64,000 bases of DNA from Nipponacmea schrenckii (taxonomy: Eukaryota; Mollusca; Gastropoda; Lottiidae): positions 10,540,001-10,604,000 of the forward strand of contig CM060200.1 of assembly GCA_030562195.1 (NCBI GenBank). Reading direction: 5' to 3'. Positions 11,451 to 23,075 of the stretch are shown in pieces (the first letter of the stretch is position 1; each line of letters begins with the position of its first letter). A program made the translations under genes and the position numbers. Below the pieces are notes generated by a model, which worked only from the letters and a program-made list of their open reading frames with translations, did no database searches and was not told the origin of the DNA.

Positions 11451-14400
11451 GTCGGGATTAAACCTAAACATAAATCAAAAACCACTTTTGATCGTTAGCA
11501 TATCCAGAATAATCAAAATTCAACAAACTGTTGTGCACATATTGCATTGAAGACTATTCTCTTCGAAGAAATGTTATGATACGCGCGAATATTTTTTTTT
11601 AATCATTCCTCAAGGTTAAAGCCTTTTTAACTGTCTGTAATTTGTGCTAAGAATAAAAAGAAGAAACAAACAAGAGATCTGTCAATGCCATCTCTCAACT
11701 CTGTTCTATAATCCTTTCTTGTTCTTTGAAATCTCGAAACTTTTTCGATAGATAAATCCGTCAATTTGTGCATTTTTCATGGTAGAACGCAACTTTGGAT
11801 TCAACGGATGTTATCAAAAGACGTCTTCTTGACAGGTTGATTGGCAGATGTAAATGGGGTATTCATCACGATATTGAATGTTTATCAATGTAGCTTTTTT
11901 ATCCTTATTAAATCCTGGTAAAATGCCATGTAACACCATGTTTAGAAAAGAACTCTGAATGTTTGAAATAATCTTAACACGGAATTTAATGAAATAATCT
12001 TAACACGAAATTTAATCGAAAATGAACAAAGTGATTTGATAATAGTCAACATATGAATAGGTGTTACTGGTTGATCGTTTTAATAGCATAGACAAGAGTC
12101 TGGATGCTATTCATATAAATCAGACACTGTTCAATATACAATCCCGAAGTAATTTTGTAAATACTCCTTGAGGATTATTTTATCAGACATATTGAGTGAA
12201 ACTATAATGAGCATCGTCTTTTTTTATATGACCCAGTGTACAAATATAATATCAATGTAAATTTTGTAACTGTGACAATCTTATTGACAATGCCTGTAAA
12301 TAATGAGATGTACAGTTCTTAAATGGAATATCTTGTGTTCAGGACATTATCAATATACGAGATCTTTTGTCAGTCTTTCCTTTGTCATTTGATTTGAAAA
12401 TTAACCCTGTTTTTATAAAAATGCAACCAGATAGTTCTTATCTTACAATTTCGTTCAGTGATTCAAATTATATTATAAAAAATACGTGAGATCAGATCAT
12501 TTGATTTGATAGGAGAAAGGCTCGGCAAATCTGTGATTGATTTAATGTATGCATTCATTGATCGGAATGGAATAGAAATGTTCTTTAAAAAATGGTTTAT
12601 TTTAAACATAATGGTAGTTAAAGAAATTAGGCATTCAATTTTTACCGTAATGAAATGTTGCATGGCATTTTCAGTTCAATTTGTTCATCATTGTATTCTC
12701 GTAAGTTAATAAGTATAAAACCTAGATTGATAAGAAATTACAAGTAATCGGGTTGAACTATGACATTAATTTAATTGATTTAAACCATCCTTGTTTCGTG
12801 AGATTTAGGCCCCTTAAAAAACAAAAAATATGAATTGAGGTGCGCTGGCACGAAAACATAAAAGTTTGGGTAATGATGTCCAACTCATAATGCGAATGAG
12901 TACTGGGATGTTCTGTCCCGTTTACGTTTACTGAAGGCAGTGGAATTTAGTCAGATGACACCCGCTCATGACTGAGATAAAAAATTTCTTGACCATTAAA
13001 TGTAAGACTTGGGCGAATTGACTAGTTAGTAATTCGGCGCATTATTAAAGAATAATTTGATCTGGTGGCGACACGTGTAAAATGTGTTGAAATGTTGTGT
13101 GTGTGCTTATTCCTAAATATTGTTGTGTGTTTGTGATTCATTACATACATAATTGAAATACACACATATTGATAGGAGCATAGAGCTGGTTTGATATAAG
13201 ATTCAAAACGGAGGAGCAAGGCTCAGGTGCTAGGTTGTTTCGAGACCTTTAATACTTATAATAAAAAGTAAACTTTGACATTTTCTAATCCATGACAAAC
13301 TTAAACATGTTTTCTTGTGATTTTTACATTAGTCAATACTCAGAGGACTTGTCAACTAGAGCAGATGAAAATGCCATATGATGCCTAGTTGTGGCCTGTT
13401 TTCGAAAATCTTTTTGTTACTCGCAAAAAATTGACAGGTTACTTACACTTAAAAGCATGCATGAGCAAGTAGGATCTATTTCGTTAAAAAGTTTTACTCT
13501 CAAATTCAAGTTGAGTTTTGCTCTTTTTGAAAAATGAAGTCTAAATAGCTGCTGAGGTAGTATGATTCAATTTTTTCAGAGCATTATATAACCATATAAC
13601 GTAATACCATTGATGGATTAGAGTCCAACAATATCAATTTTCGCTAGTACAGTAACGTTATCGAACGAATATTATAGCGTGTAATTAGAAGGGATGTTAT
13701 ACATCAGACGATTTAGTGAAATCCGTCCAATTTAAAAGGAATTTGACTATAACAGTGGAATATATGATAAATTATACTTGGTTAACTGTATATTTTGATG
13801 AGAATAAGTCTGTGGATATTTTCTTCGGTTATATTTACTTCATCATGTCCATGTATAATTATCTACGTCTATTACCTTGACTGCAATAGTTAACTTTCTG
13901 GTATCACAGAATTCAGCTTATCACAGACTTTGACAGAGGATTCTGATTGGCTATATTCACTAACATACTATATGGCTATATTCACTAACATACTATATTC
14001 ATAAGTAATAAGATCAAGTTCGTATTAGCATGACATTGTAAAGATAACGATCGCTTACGTGTACATTCCTGATACCACAACGGTACTGCAAATTCAAACC
14101 ATAGGTAGATCGAAAAGATTTGATTAATTTATCTACGGGACTAATGTACAAATACGCTTATAGTGTTATAATCAAAATGCGTCATTGTGTTCTTTCAGTA
14201 CAGACACACTCTTAATACTGTACTTGACAACATGATGCTTTCGATACACGTGACTGGACCCTAGACTACTGAATATTCATGAGCTATTTGTTTTGATTTA
14301 CAGTATTCAGTTATGCATTATGAATTAATAACGTTTAGTATATTCTTCTAGTACCTTGTTGGACTGATAAACAAACTCGATGCATAGTTACTAGTATACC

Positions 14401-16419
14401 ATGACGTCCACTTCGCTCAGCATTTTGTTGGTTACCATATTGTGAGGACGAGATAATATCTTATAATTCAATTTAGATTTAATTCATTAAGTAACTACTT
14501 TAGGTAATCTGATTTTAGATAATATGGTCCATAATCACTACAGAATTATAGAAAATCAGTAATGAATTACGTTTAATTATTATTTCTATTTCCAATCACG
14601 AAGGAATTGTGTACTTTTCATTTGCTTGAGTAAGATTAGACTGATTATTGAAGATAAATGCCAAATATTTGATTTCGTTTGCTAAGTCGATTTTTACTAA
14701 TCAATGCCTTATGTAAGACTTTATATCTAATAACTTAAGTCTTTGATATTTTAATAAACCTCAGCTAACTAAATCTTTCATGTATGAAATAATCTTGGGT
14801 AAAGTCTGGTCTTCGTTTACAATCTCACTCAAGGAGCCAAATATTCTGCCTTCAGTTGGATAGTTCATATGACTCCCTAAATACAAACTTCCAATCAAAA
14901 GATTACAGTGCAAATTCACGCATTTTTAGTACTTGTTCATTGCGCAGCAGCGAAATGGTACAATCGTGAATTATCTTGTGTCAGTCGATTATGATTGAAA
15001 TGAATCATTAAAGCTCTCGTTTCTGTCCAACAACTGTTGACCATTACTACCTAGAAACTTCGTTCAACTTTCTTAATTTATACTTAAACGAGATGATACA
15101 TAATTAACTACGCAACAACTAGAGAGAACATCTTGGTACAGCATTAACCTTTAAAAGCCAGTCTCCCTTCAAATCGAATATCAAAAACAAAAGTATCCCT
15201 TCAAATGTTGAAGACTGTAGATGGCGACCATGCAGATTAGGTACGGCCAAAGCACAGATACAAAGTAAAGCGTTTATTAAAGGTATGATATCCTAGAAGA
15301 GTTTTGCTAACTTAAGGTAATTTCCATTCAACCTTCCAGGTCAATATGAATACCTCAGGTACATTACACCAGAAGCATAAAATAGCTCACCTTTGGTTTA
15401 TTTGTGAAGGTTTGGGCATTGTTAATAACAATACATTTCTCTCCCTTTGCCCCATTTAAAACGAAACTGTTCATTTTTAGTTCATTAAACCATTTGATTT
15501 ATCTAGTTTGGGAATAATATTATGTAAAGTAATATGTATTTGAGAATTAGTCTTATAAATGGAAGATATATCTATATACAATTTACTCTAAAATATATAT
15601 CAACCCAAATGGTGACAATATGTGCTGAAGCAACCAGTCAGAATATTGCCATTAGCAAATTCGAATGAAATTATACATCAATTTCAATGCCATCGAACAA
15701 CGTCCAATGAAGGTATAATGTGCTATTGAAATAAATGTATTAAATCTCCCAGAATACGTGTTGCACATTTGATCATATAAGTAGTAGTACTGTGTGATCA
15801 GTGTATGAACTATAATTCTTATACGGCTCTTTATTCGATTTAGTATTGTCAATTGGACTGAATATTCATTATTCATGCTATTTATAAACACAAGACTCAA
15901 CAGCTTAAAAGTCTTCTTGCTATTGTCTGCTGTCAGAATGCCATGTAATTTCAAGTTCAATAAATTAAATGCCTAAATCCCCCTTTATTACAATAGAGAA
16001 AATTTGGTTTTCCACAGAAAGTTGAAATTCGTGATGCTATTTAAATTTGCTCATGCATTGCATGTATTATTTGTGATATATTGCACATATTTGATTTAAA
16101 AGATTACTTTTAAATTTACTTATATGGATAAAATACACTTCTATATAGGATTTCATTTGAAACGAAATGGGTTCGTAGTATTTTTAATATGGGTCGTTCT
16201 TTCAGATAAGATATCCATCTGTAGTGATACAGTATGTTACCAATGTTTTTCAATGAAAGCGCAGGTTAGGTATGCATCATGACATGAAACTGGTCAATAT
16301 AAAGCATCTGGGAATTTAATTGCACATTATAATAAAAGAATACCTTAACACTTCATGACATACCTCAAGGAGACATTGTCCTTGCGTACCATACTGTTGA
16401 ATGCTCGGACACAATTGAG
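11451..16419. other. Non-coding, nothing recognised
   Basis: No gene is supported. This is where exons 2 onward of the receptor gene starting at 17083 (minus strand) might have been expected. I looked for the short 45-bp receptor exon and for a Trp-x-Pro-Asp motif on the minus strand and saw neither. A 25-bp direct duplication (ATGGCTATATTCACTAACAT and following bases) lies at about 13948-13997. The 102-codon open frame at 15652-15960 (minus) has no recognisable features. Confidence 0.5.
11965..12016 (+). repeat. 26-bp tandem duplication
   Basis: GAAATAATCTTAACACGGAA followed by TTTAAT is repeated once immediately, with a single base difference (CGGAA against CGAAA). Confidence 0.85.
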
Positions 16420-16515
16420 TTTAACTTTAATGCACCTGTTTGAGCTAATGATAAGACAACGCCATGCGGTGTGCAATGAGGACATTTGCCAGGATAGCTT
16501 CATTAGATACTCTTT
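16420..16515 (-). repeat. SINE tail, copy 3 (short)
   Basis: On the minus strand it reads AATGTCCTCATTGCACACCG then CATGGCGTTGTC and CATTAGCTC, matching the distal part of the tail at 2780-2820. It is an isolated fragment about 370 bp downstream of the receptor exon at 16880. Confidence 0.4.
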
Positions 16516-16592
16516 TTTAGTTCTAATTGTCATTTTTAATGTGCACAATCAGTAACAAATGGGGCTGGGTTCACCTGTTTTTCATATCAATG

Positions 16593-16610
16593 CCCCCCCC
16601 ACACACACAC
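16593..16610 (+). repeat. C-tract and CA microsatellite
   Basis: Eight C residues are followed directly by five CA-type dinucleotides (ACACACACAC). Confidence 0.9.
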
Positions 16611-16879
16611 TAGAGAAAAGGAAAATAAAGTGCCTATTTGGAAATAATAATTAAAATGAAGGTTTAGTAAAATACCTCAATCCCCTCAAACCTGGTTACA
16701 ATGCAACTAAGTTATCAAAATTTATTATTACTTATATTAGAATTCGACAACATGTGTTGCTGGAAAATAAACAATACCACGTCTGCTTAAATCGATAAGA
16801 CAAAAGCACATACAAATAAAATATATAGGTGTGAATTTGAACATGCCAAGCTATTTTGGAAAAGAGAATCTGTACTTAC

Positions 16880-17083
16880 CACATCTATAAGTTGGGAAAG
16901 TCGAATACCTAACTTCACAGTAAGTTTGTCGCTGTTGTTTCCCACTGGTCGAATAAGTTTGTTGTAGCCCCTTTTCCGCAGTAAATCGTCGTATAGTCTT
17001 TTGGCATTGTCGTTGGCGAAGCAGACTGATAGGAAAAACGACCATAAGCCCACCAAAAGACCAATTAGGGCTGTTTTCTTCAT
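16880..17083 (-). CDS. First exon of a nicotinic acetylcholine receptor-type subunit (gene A)
   Basis: This is the start of a Cys-loop ligand-gated ion channel subunit, expected in the plasma membrane. The exon is 204 bp (68 codons, phase 0), from ATG at 17083-17081 to a consensus donor GTG|GTAAGT at 16880/16879. Residues 1-23 form a signal peptide (basic KK, a hydrophobic run, then SVCFA). Residues 26-68 contain [15 protein letters not shown] and LSQLIDV, the typical N-terminal helix and first strand of nicotinic subunits. By hand, 23 of 43 residues match exon 2 of the gene at 44773-44906. I chose this ATG rather than the upstream in-frame GTG because it begins the signal peptide. Signal peptide and N-terminal helix share one exon, whereas the neighbouring paralogue has an intron between them. 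No later exon was found down to position 1, so the gene is incomplete here: a very large first intron, a rearrangement or a 5' fragment are all possible. Confidence 0.85.
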
Positions 17084-17128
17084 GATTTCTCTCACTCTAT
17101 CATTGTTGTATAGTTAAAACTCCAGCCC

Positions 17129-17136
17129 ATATATAT
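17129..17136 (-). promoter_or_regulatory. Candidate TATA box for receptor gene A
   Basis: ATATATAT lies about 46 bp upstream of the start codon at 17083. If used, transcription would begin near 17100-17105, giving a 5' leader of only about 20 bases. AT-rich DNA makes such matches common, so support is positional only. Confidence 0.25.
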
Positions 17137-18085
17137 CTCACTAGTAGTATGCCTCCTCTCAATCAACTGACTAGTAGAGTCGATTTCCTTTACACGCGTT
17201 AAGCCGAAGGCGCCATCTACCGATCAAATAGTGTAATTCTACGCTAGCAACGGTAAATGAATTGGTGAAATACAGGGGCAAATTGTTTCGATCTGAAGTA
17301 AAAGGAATATTTTGTCTTAAAAGACCGCATTCAATACAACAAATTTCCTAATTGCTAATTGATCGATATCCATGTATTTTACTATACTCAAAGACGTCGT
17401 TATAAAATTTAAGAAATAAATTTATAAAAAATTGTCAGTGTATTAACATCTAATAAAAAAAAAAACGAAAAAAATTCGTACCTTCTCCTAAAATGAGAGA
17501 GTTAACCAATTTTTGTAAACGCTTTTTTAGTTCAAAGATATTGATACGATATCGCATAACGAATAAAAAATAATAATTTGAAGGCTTGCCGAGAGTTTTC
17601 CGGGTAGTTCAAGACGGATAACATTGTTAAAAAACAGCCATGTCATATTACATCCTCCATTTGAATCGTGCATACAAGGCTATTGACTGAAATTTTATAA
17701 TTAACCTTCCCACAGTTGGTCAGATGTCGGGAATACAATTAACTACTTCCAGACCATAGTGGTGCCGGAATCGCATCTTACGAATTTTTAAAAAAAAATA
17801 TCAACTAAAAATATTCAAGGAAATGAAAATTCCACGAACGGAATAAGCATTAAAGATCGCTTTTTATTTTTACCGTGAAGGGATTTCAGTTATAAAGTGA
17901 ATCATTTTATCTTTAGGAAGACCTATCAGAAAAATTGACACTTTATTATGACTATTTCTTGAACTTAAGTGGAATTTGGTTCAGAACACATTGTGGTCTA
18001 GTTATGAAAAAAAGGAATTTTATGTGATTTGGGTAGATAATTAAATATCAAATGTCCTCGGAGGGGCCCAAGACAATTAACCTTC
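17137..18085. other. Upstream region of receptor gene A, no gene seen
   Basis: No open frame or repeat of note. If gene A is intact this stretch should hold its promoter. I see no distinctive motif beyond the TATA-like sequence. Confidence 0.4.
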
Positions 18086-20635
18086 TATTACTATAAATTT
18101 ATATTACTTGTATAACCATTCTATTTCTATAAATGTATATTACCTTTCTATTTCTATAAATTTATAATTTTTCTTTGTATTTAAAAACCCTTTCTATTTC
18201 TATAAATGTATATTACCTTTCTATTTCTATAAATGTATTTTACTTGTATAACCTTTCTATTTCTATAAATGTATATTACTTGTAAAACCTTTCTATTTCT
18301 ATCAATGTATATAACTTTTCTATTTTATATTACTTGTATAACCTTCCTATTTCTATAGATATATATTACTTGTATAACCTTTCTATTACTATAAAATTTA
18401 TTTAAATTTTTTTCTTTGTTTTAACCTTTCTATTTATATAAATTTATATTACTTGTATAACCTTCCTATTTCTATAAATGTATATTACTTGTATAACCTT
18501 TCTATTTCTATAAAATTATATTACTTGTTTAACCTTTCTATTTTCTACAAATTTATATTACTTGTATAACCTTTTCTATTCTATAAATTTTTATTACTTG
18601 TATAACCTTTCTATTTCTATAAATTTATATTTTTTATCCCTTTTTATTTCTATAAATGTATATTACTTGTACAACCTTTCTTTTACTACAAATTTATATT
18701 ACTTGTATAACCTTTCTATTACTACAAATGTTTTATTAACTTATATAACCTTTCTATATCTATAAATGTATATTACTTGTACAACCTTTCTATTTCTATA
18801 AATGTATATAACTTGTATAACCTTTCTATTACTACAAATTTATATTACTTGTATAACCTTTCTATTACTACAAATTAAGATTACTTGTACAACCTTTCTA
18901 TTACTACAAATTTATATTACTTGTATAACCTTTCTATTTCTATAAATGTATATTACTTGTAAAACCTTTCTATTTCTATAAAGTATATTACTTGTTTAAC
19001 CTTTCTATTACTAAAAATTTATATTACTTGTATAACCTTGCTATTTCTATAAATTTTTATTTTTTATCCTTTCTATTTCTATAAATTTATATTACTTGTA
19101 TAACCTTTCTATTTCTAAAATGTATATTACTTGTATAACCTTTCTTTTACTACAAATTTATATTACTTGTATAACCTTTCTATTACTACAAATTTATATT
19201 ACTTGTATAACCTTTCTATTTCTATAAATGTATATTACTTGTACAACCTTTCTATTTCTATAAATGTATATAACTTGTATAACCTTTCTATTACTACAAA
19301 TTTATATTACTTGTATAACCTTTCTATTACTACAAATTAAGATTACTTGTATAACCTTTCTATTTCTATAAATTTATATTACTTGTATAACCTTTCTATT
19401 TCTATAAATGTATATTACTTGTATAACCTTTCTATTTCTATAAATGTATATTACCTTTCTATTTCTATAAATTTATATTACTTGTATAACCTTTCTATTT
19501 CTATAAATGTATATTACTTGTAAAACCTTTCTATTTCTATAAATGTATATTAACCTTTCTATTTCTATAAATTTATATTACTTGTATAACCTTTCTATTT
19601 CTATAAATGTATATTACTTGTATAACCTTTCTATTTCTATAAAAGTATATTACTTGTTTAACCTTTCTATTACTACAAATTTATATTACTTGTATAACCT
19701 TGCTATTTCTATAAATTTATATTACTTGTATAACCTTTCTATTTCTATAAATTTATATTACTTGTATAACCTTTCTATTTCTATAAATTTATATTACTTG
19801 TATAACCTTTCTTTTACTACAAATTTATATTACTTGTATAACCTTTCTATTACTACAAATTTATATTACCTTTCTATTTCTATAAATATATATTATCTTT
19901 CTATTTCTATAAATGTATATTACTTGTATAACCTTTCTATTTCTATAAATGTATATTACCTTTCTATTTCTATAAATGTATATTACCTTTCTATTTCTAT
20001 AAATGTATATTACTTGTATAACCTTTCTATTTCTATAAATGTATATACCTTTCTATTTCTATAAATGTATATAACCTTTCTATTTCTATAAATTTATATT
20101 ACTTGTATAACCTTTCTATTACTACAAATTTAGATTACTTGTACAACCTTTCTATTACTACAAATTTATATTACTTGTATAACCTTTCTATTTCTATAAA
20201 TGTTTATTACCTTTCTATTTTTATAAATGTATATTACCTTTCTATTTCTATAAATGTATATTACTTGTATAACCTTTCTATTTCTATAAAAATATATTAC
20301 TTGTTTAACCTTTCTATTACTACAAATTTATATTACTTGTATAACCTTGCTATTACTTCAAATTTATATTACTTGTGCAACCTTTCTATTACTACAAATG
20401 TATATTACTTGTATTACCTTTCTATTTCTATAAAATGTATATTACTTGTATAACCTTTCTATTTTCATAAATGTATATTACCTTTTTATTTCTATAAATG
20501 TATATTACATGTACTTGTATAATCTTCTATTACTCTATATGTATATTACTTGTATAATCTTCTATTTCTCTATATATATATTACTTGTATAATCTTCTAT
20601 TACTCTATATCTATATATTACTTGTATAGCAGAGG
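18086..20635 (+). repeat. Minisatellite of 36-bp units with 27-bp variants
   Basis: About 2.5 kb of head-to-tail copies of a unit read as ACTTGTATAACCTTTCTATT followed by TCTATAAATGTATATT. Shorter 27-bp units lack the nine bases CTTGTATAA. Two unit types alternate, one with TTTCTATAAATGTATA and one with TACTACAAATTTATA. Blocks recur at long range: 18770-18890 is nearly repeated about 462 bp later, including the rare AAATTAAGATTACTTG variant. The plus strand is very poor in G. Both unit lengths are multiples of three, so long frames encoding YYLYNLSISINV-like repeats stay open (up to 173 codons). I regard these as an arithmetic by-product, not genes. The right edge decays into TCTTCTATTACTCTATA variants. 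Confidence 0.95.
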
Positions 20636-21949
20636 CGCAAATAAAATACAGTCCAATAAGTCACACATGGATTCAAAGGCTCGGCTTTCTATGGTGAGCT
20701 AATCTTAGCTAACAGAAATCCACGTTTATGAGACTAAGATAATATATGATTGTGTCAAACAGATGGCGAATCCAGCTCTTTAGATATTATTTACCTTTAA
20801 ATTGACGCTGGACAAAAATTTAATACAATTCTTCTATTCTTCATAATAAGCATGTTTTATACAGATTTCTTGTTTTTAAATCTCATCTGTAAATACATGT
20901 ATCTAAATCATACGGTCGTCTTATTTCAAGCCGATTTTTCGCAAAAAATATTATTTTCAAAATAAGTCTTTTTTAAAACATTCTCCGTTTTAAATAGGTA
21001 TGATTACTGATGATTTAAACAGAAAACCAAGTAATCGATTTTTTTTAATACATAGCCTTATTAAGGATTCTACTCTTTCGTTTTGCATTATATAGAATTA
21101 ATTATTATCGGTAACCCGGTTAGGATTAATAGAATTATTTACAGATAACAATAAGTTCTACATATTGCTCGAATTAACGAAATCATTTTCCTGGTTGAAT
21201 CATAAAGCCGACTATAGGCAGGAAAGTGATATTTTCAACCTGTACTCTGATCAATTTACTCTCATAAAGGCCTTTATGTTCAATATAACCATGTTAACTA
21301 TCCATTTACGTATTGTAAGGTTTGGTGGATAAACATGTGTATTATACTAGCTAGTATTAAAATACATTAATTAACTAACGTTTCTTGTACGCACTACTAT
21401 AGGAATAGAAAAAGGATCATTAAAAAAGAAATCCTTTCTATATCAAGGACAACATAAAAATGATAACATAACAAATATATATTATTATTTTGTGCATGAT
21501 CAAGATTCCTATGTGAATTGAAACGTTGCAAGAAAAAAAAGAAAAAAGTAGTTAAACTATAATAGTGTTCTTATTTAATATTAAATCTTTTCCTAAACGT
21601 CGTCTAAAGATATAAAAGAATAACGTTTCATACATACATTGTATGTGGAGAAGGTGAAGCGGACAATTTCCCTCATCAAATTAATATATTCTAATTGGAT
21701 TTCAGTTATAATAGTAATATATAAACTATGTGGTGAACATAATTTACAACTATCGCTATATGCCACAAAAATGGTTCCTTTGTTAGTAGAAGAAACAGCT
21801 GAACAGCGTTAAAGTTAATTATAATCTGAAAGGGTTTTCATCATCTTAATCTGAATTAATGCATCTGCTTCCAAGACAGTTTTAAAATGTTCCATAAGTT
21901 GTATGGTAACTTGGCGATAAGGATTTCCGTTCACTGTTAACCTTTGTAT
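20636..21949. other. Non-coding, nothing recognised
   Basis: AT-rich sequence between the minisatellite and the first copy of a segmental repeat. No gene, SINE box pair or reverse transcriptase motif was seen. Confidence 0.5.
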
Positions 21950-22960
21950 TTCATCAGATGAATGAAATAACGACTCCTATATTCCTGCATCTAAAAGCTA
22001 CTATATAGTAATATGAAGAGGTAAAATTGGAAGGAAAACGGTAAATTTCTACTTTCCAATAATTTAAATATCCAAAGTGGTCCGGAAATTCAAGACGTTT
22101 ATGCTGCTGCCTGGTACGTTTAGTATAGTGTTTTGGTTTATCAGCTCAATATTCTATTGTCCTAAAGCGAATATGAATTCATATTAGATTTACCTTCCAA
22201 TGGGAATTTTAACAAATTCATCTCGATAATGATTAGTGTAATCGTACCAAAACAAAAACGGAATTATCATGTTCCATTCCGATTAGGTTAGATGTTGGTG
22301 GACATATCCTAGTAAACTCTATAGTAGCTACATTTTTGAAACCAGGTTAGTAAATATACCGTATACATTAATGAAAATGTCATCTTTATTTTATCGATTT
22401 TAACTTTACTACCGTCATCTCACTGCCTCTAAATAAAATTTTACCCAATTAACGTGAATTCGGATATTAGCTTAAAAGTAAGAGTGCTAACAGTGTTAAA
22501 CTGAAACGAAAATACAGATTATGGACGTAGGTCGGAAGAAAGAACTATTATTTAAAGAGTTGATAGGCTAAGTAAAGTTTTGTCACTTTTAAGAACAAAA
22601 TGAATAAAAGACGAAAATGGTTATTTTTCAATAAACTGAACGCTGCATCTATCTGATTACCCTGCGTAAACTAAATCCGAAAGTACATGATAGATAATGA
22701 TACAGAATAGAAATAAGATAAAGATTTGCTAATTTTGAAGGTTTGATTTTCCGAAATGTACAGGCCTGGAATGGAATAAATACTTTATTGAGAAATAAAT
22801 ATACGCGTTCTAGAACTACTGTCTATTTTTCTTCTGCTCTAATCGGAAATTAGACACAATTATAACACGTCCAAGAGTGGACGAGAGGTTTGTTTGTTGC
22901 ATTCTTATGGGGCGAAAATTTACAATGACACAAGGTTGTTTTTGAACGAGACAATATCGA
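21950..22960. repeat. Diverged segmental repeat, copy 1
   Basis: This stretch aligns in the same orientation with pieces of 31267-33000. Shared blocks include CATCAGATG, CCTGCATCTAAA, AAATTCAAGA..TTATGCTGC, ATGTTCCATTC-type blocks, ACCCAATTAACGTGAATTC (exact in both copies) and TTTTTGAACGAGAC. Both copies run into a Penelope-like 3' end at the right, so the repeat may be the long 3' flank or tail of that element family on the minus strand. Copy 2 carries about 1.2 kb of extra sequence. Confidence 0.6.
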
Positions 22961-23075
22961 GTGTTATGTCTGATTATTAAGTCCAATCGGTATTATTGTA
23001 TTTATTGTCTCAATTCAGTGGGCTTCCCCAACTTGACAGAATTTCGTAGATCTTCTGGTAGATCAATATTAAGCA
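22961..23075 (-). pseudogene. Penelope-like element 3' end, copy 1 (fragment)
   Basis: Minus-strand translation gives INIDLPEDLRN, which parallels YLPKDETTKFRQ near the C terminus of the better preserved Penelope-like remnant at 26708-27958. The surrounding DNA (ATTAAGTCCAATCGGTATTA, TGTCTCAATTCAGTGGGCTT) aligns with that copy and with 32980-33080. Only the extreme 3' coding end remains. Confidence 0.5.

Noticed and set aside
19543..20453. Long open frames (up to 173 codons) encoding YYLYNLSISINV-like repeats
   Set aside because: They follow from 36- and 27-bp tandem units, both multiples of three and poor in stop codons in one frame. Fragmentary frames elsewhere in the array show no selection for coding.
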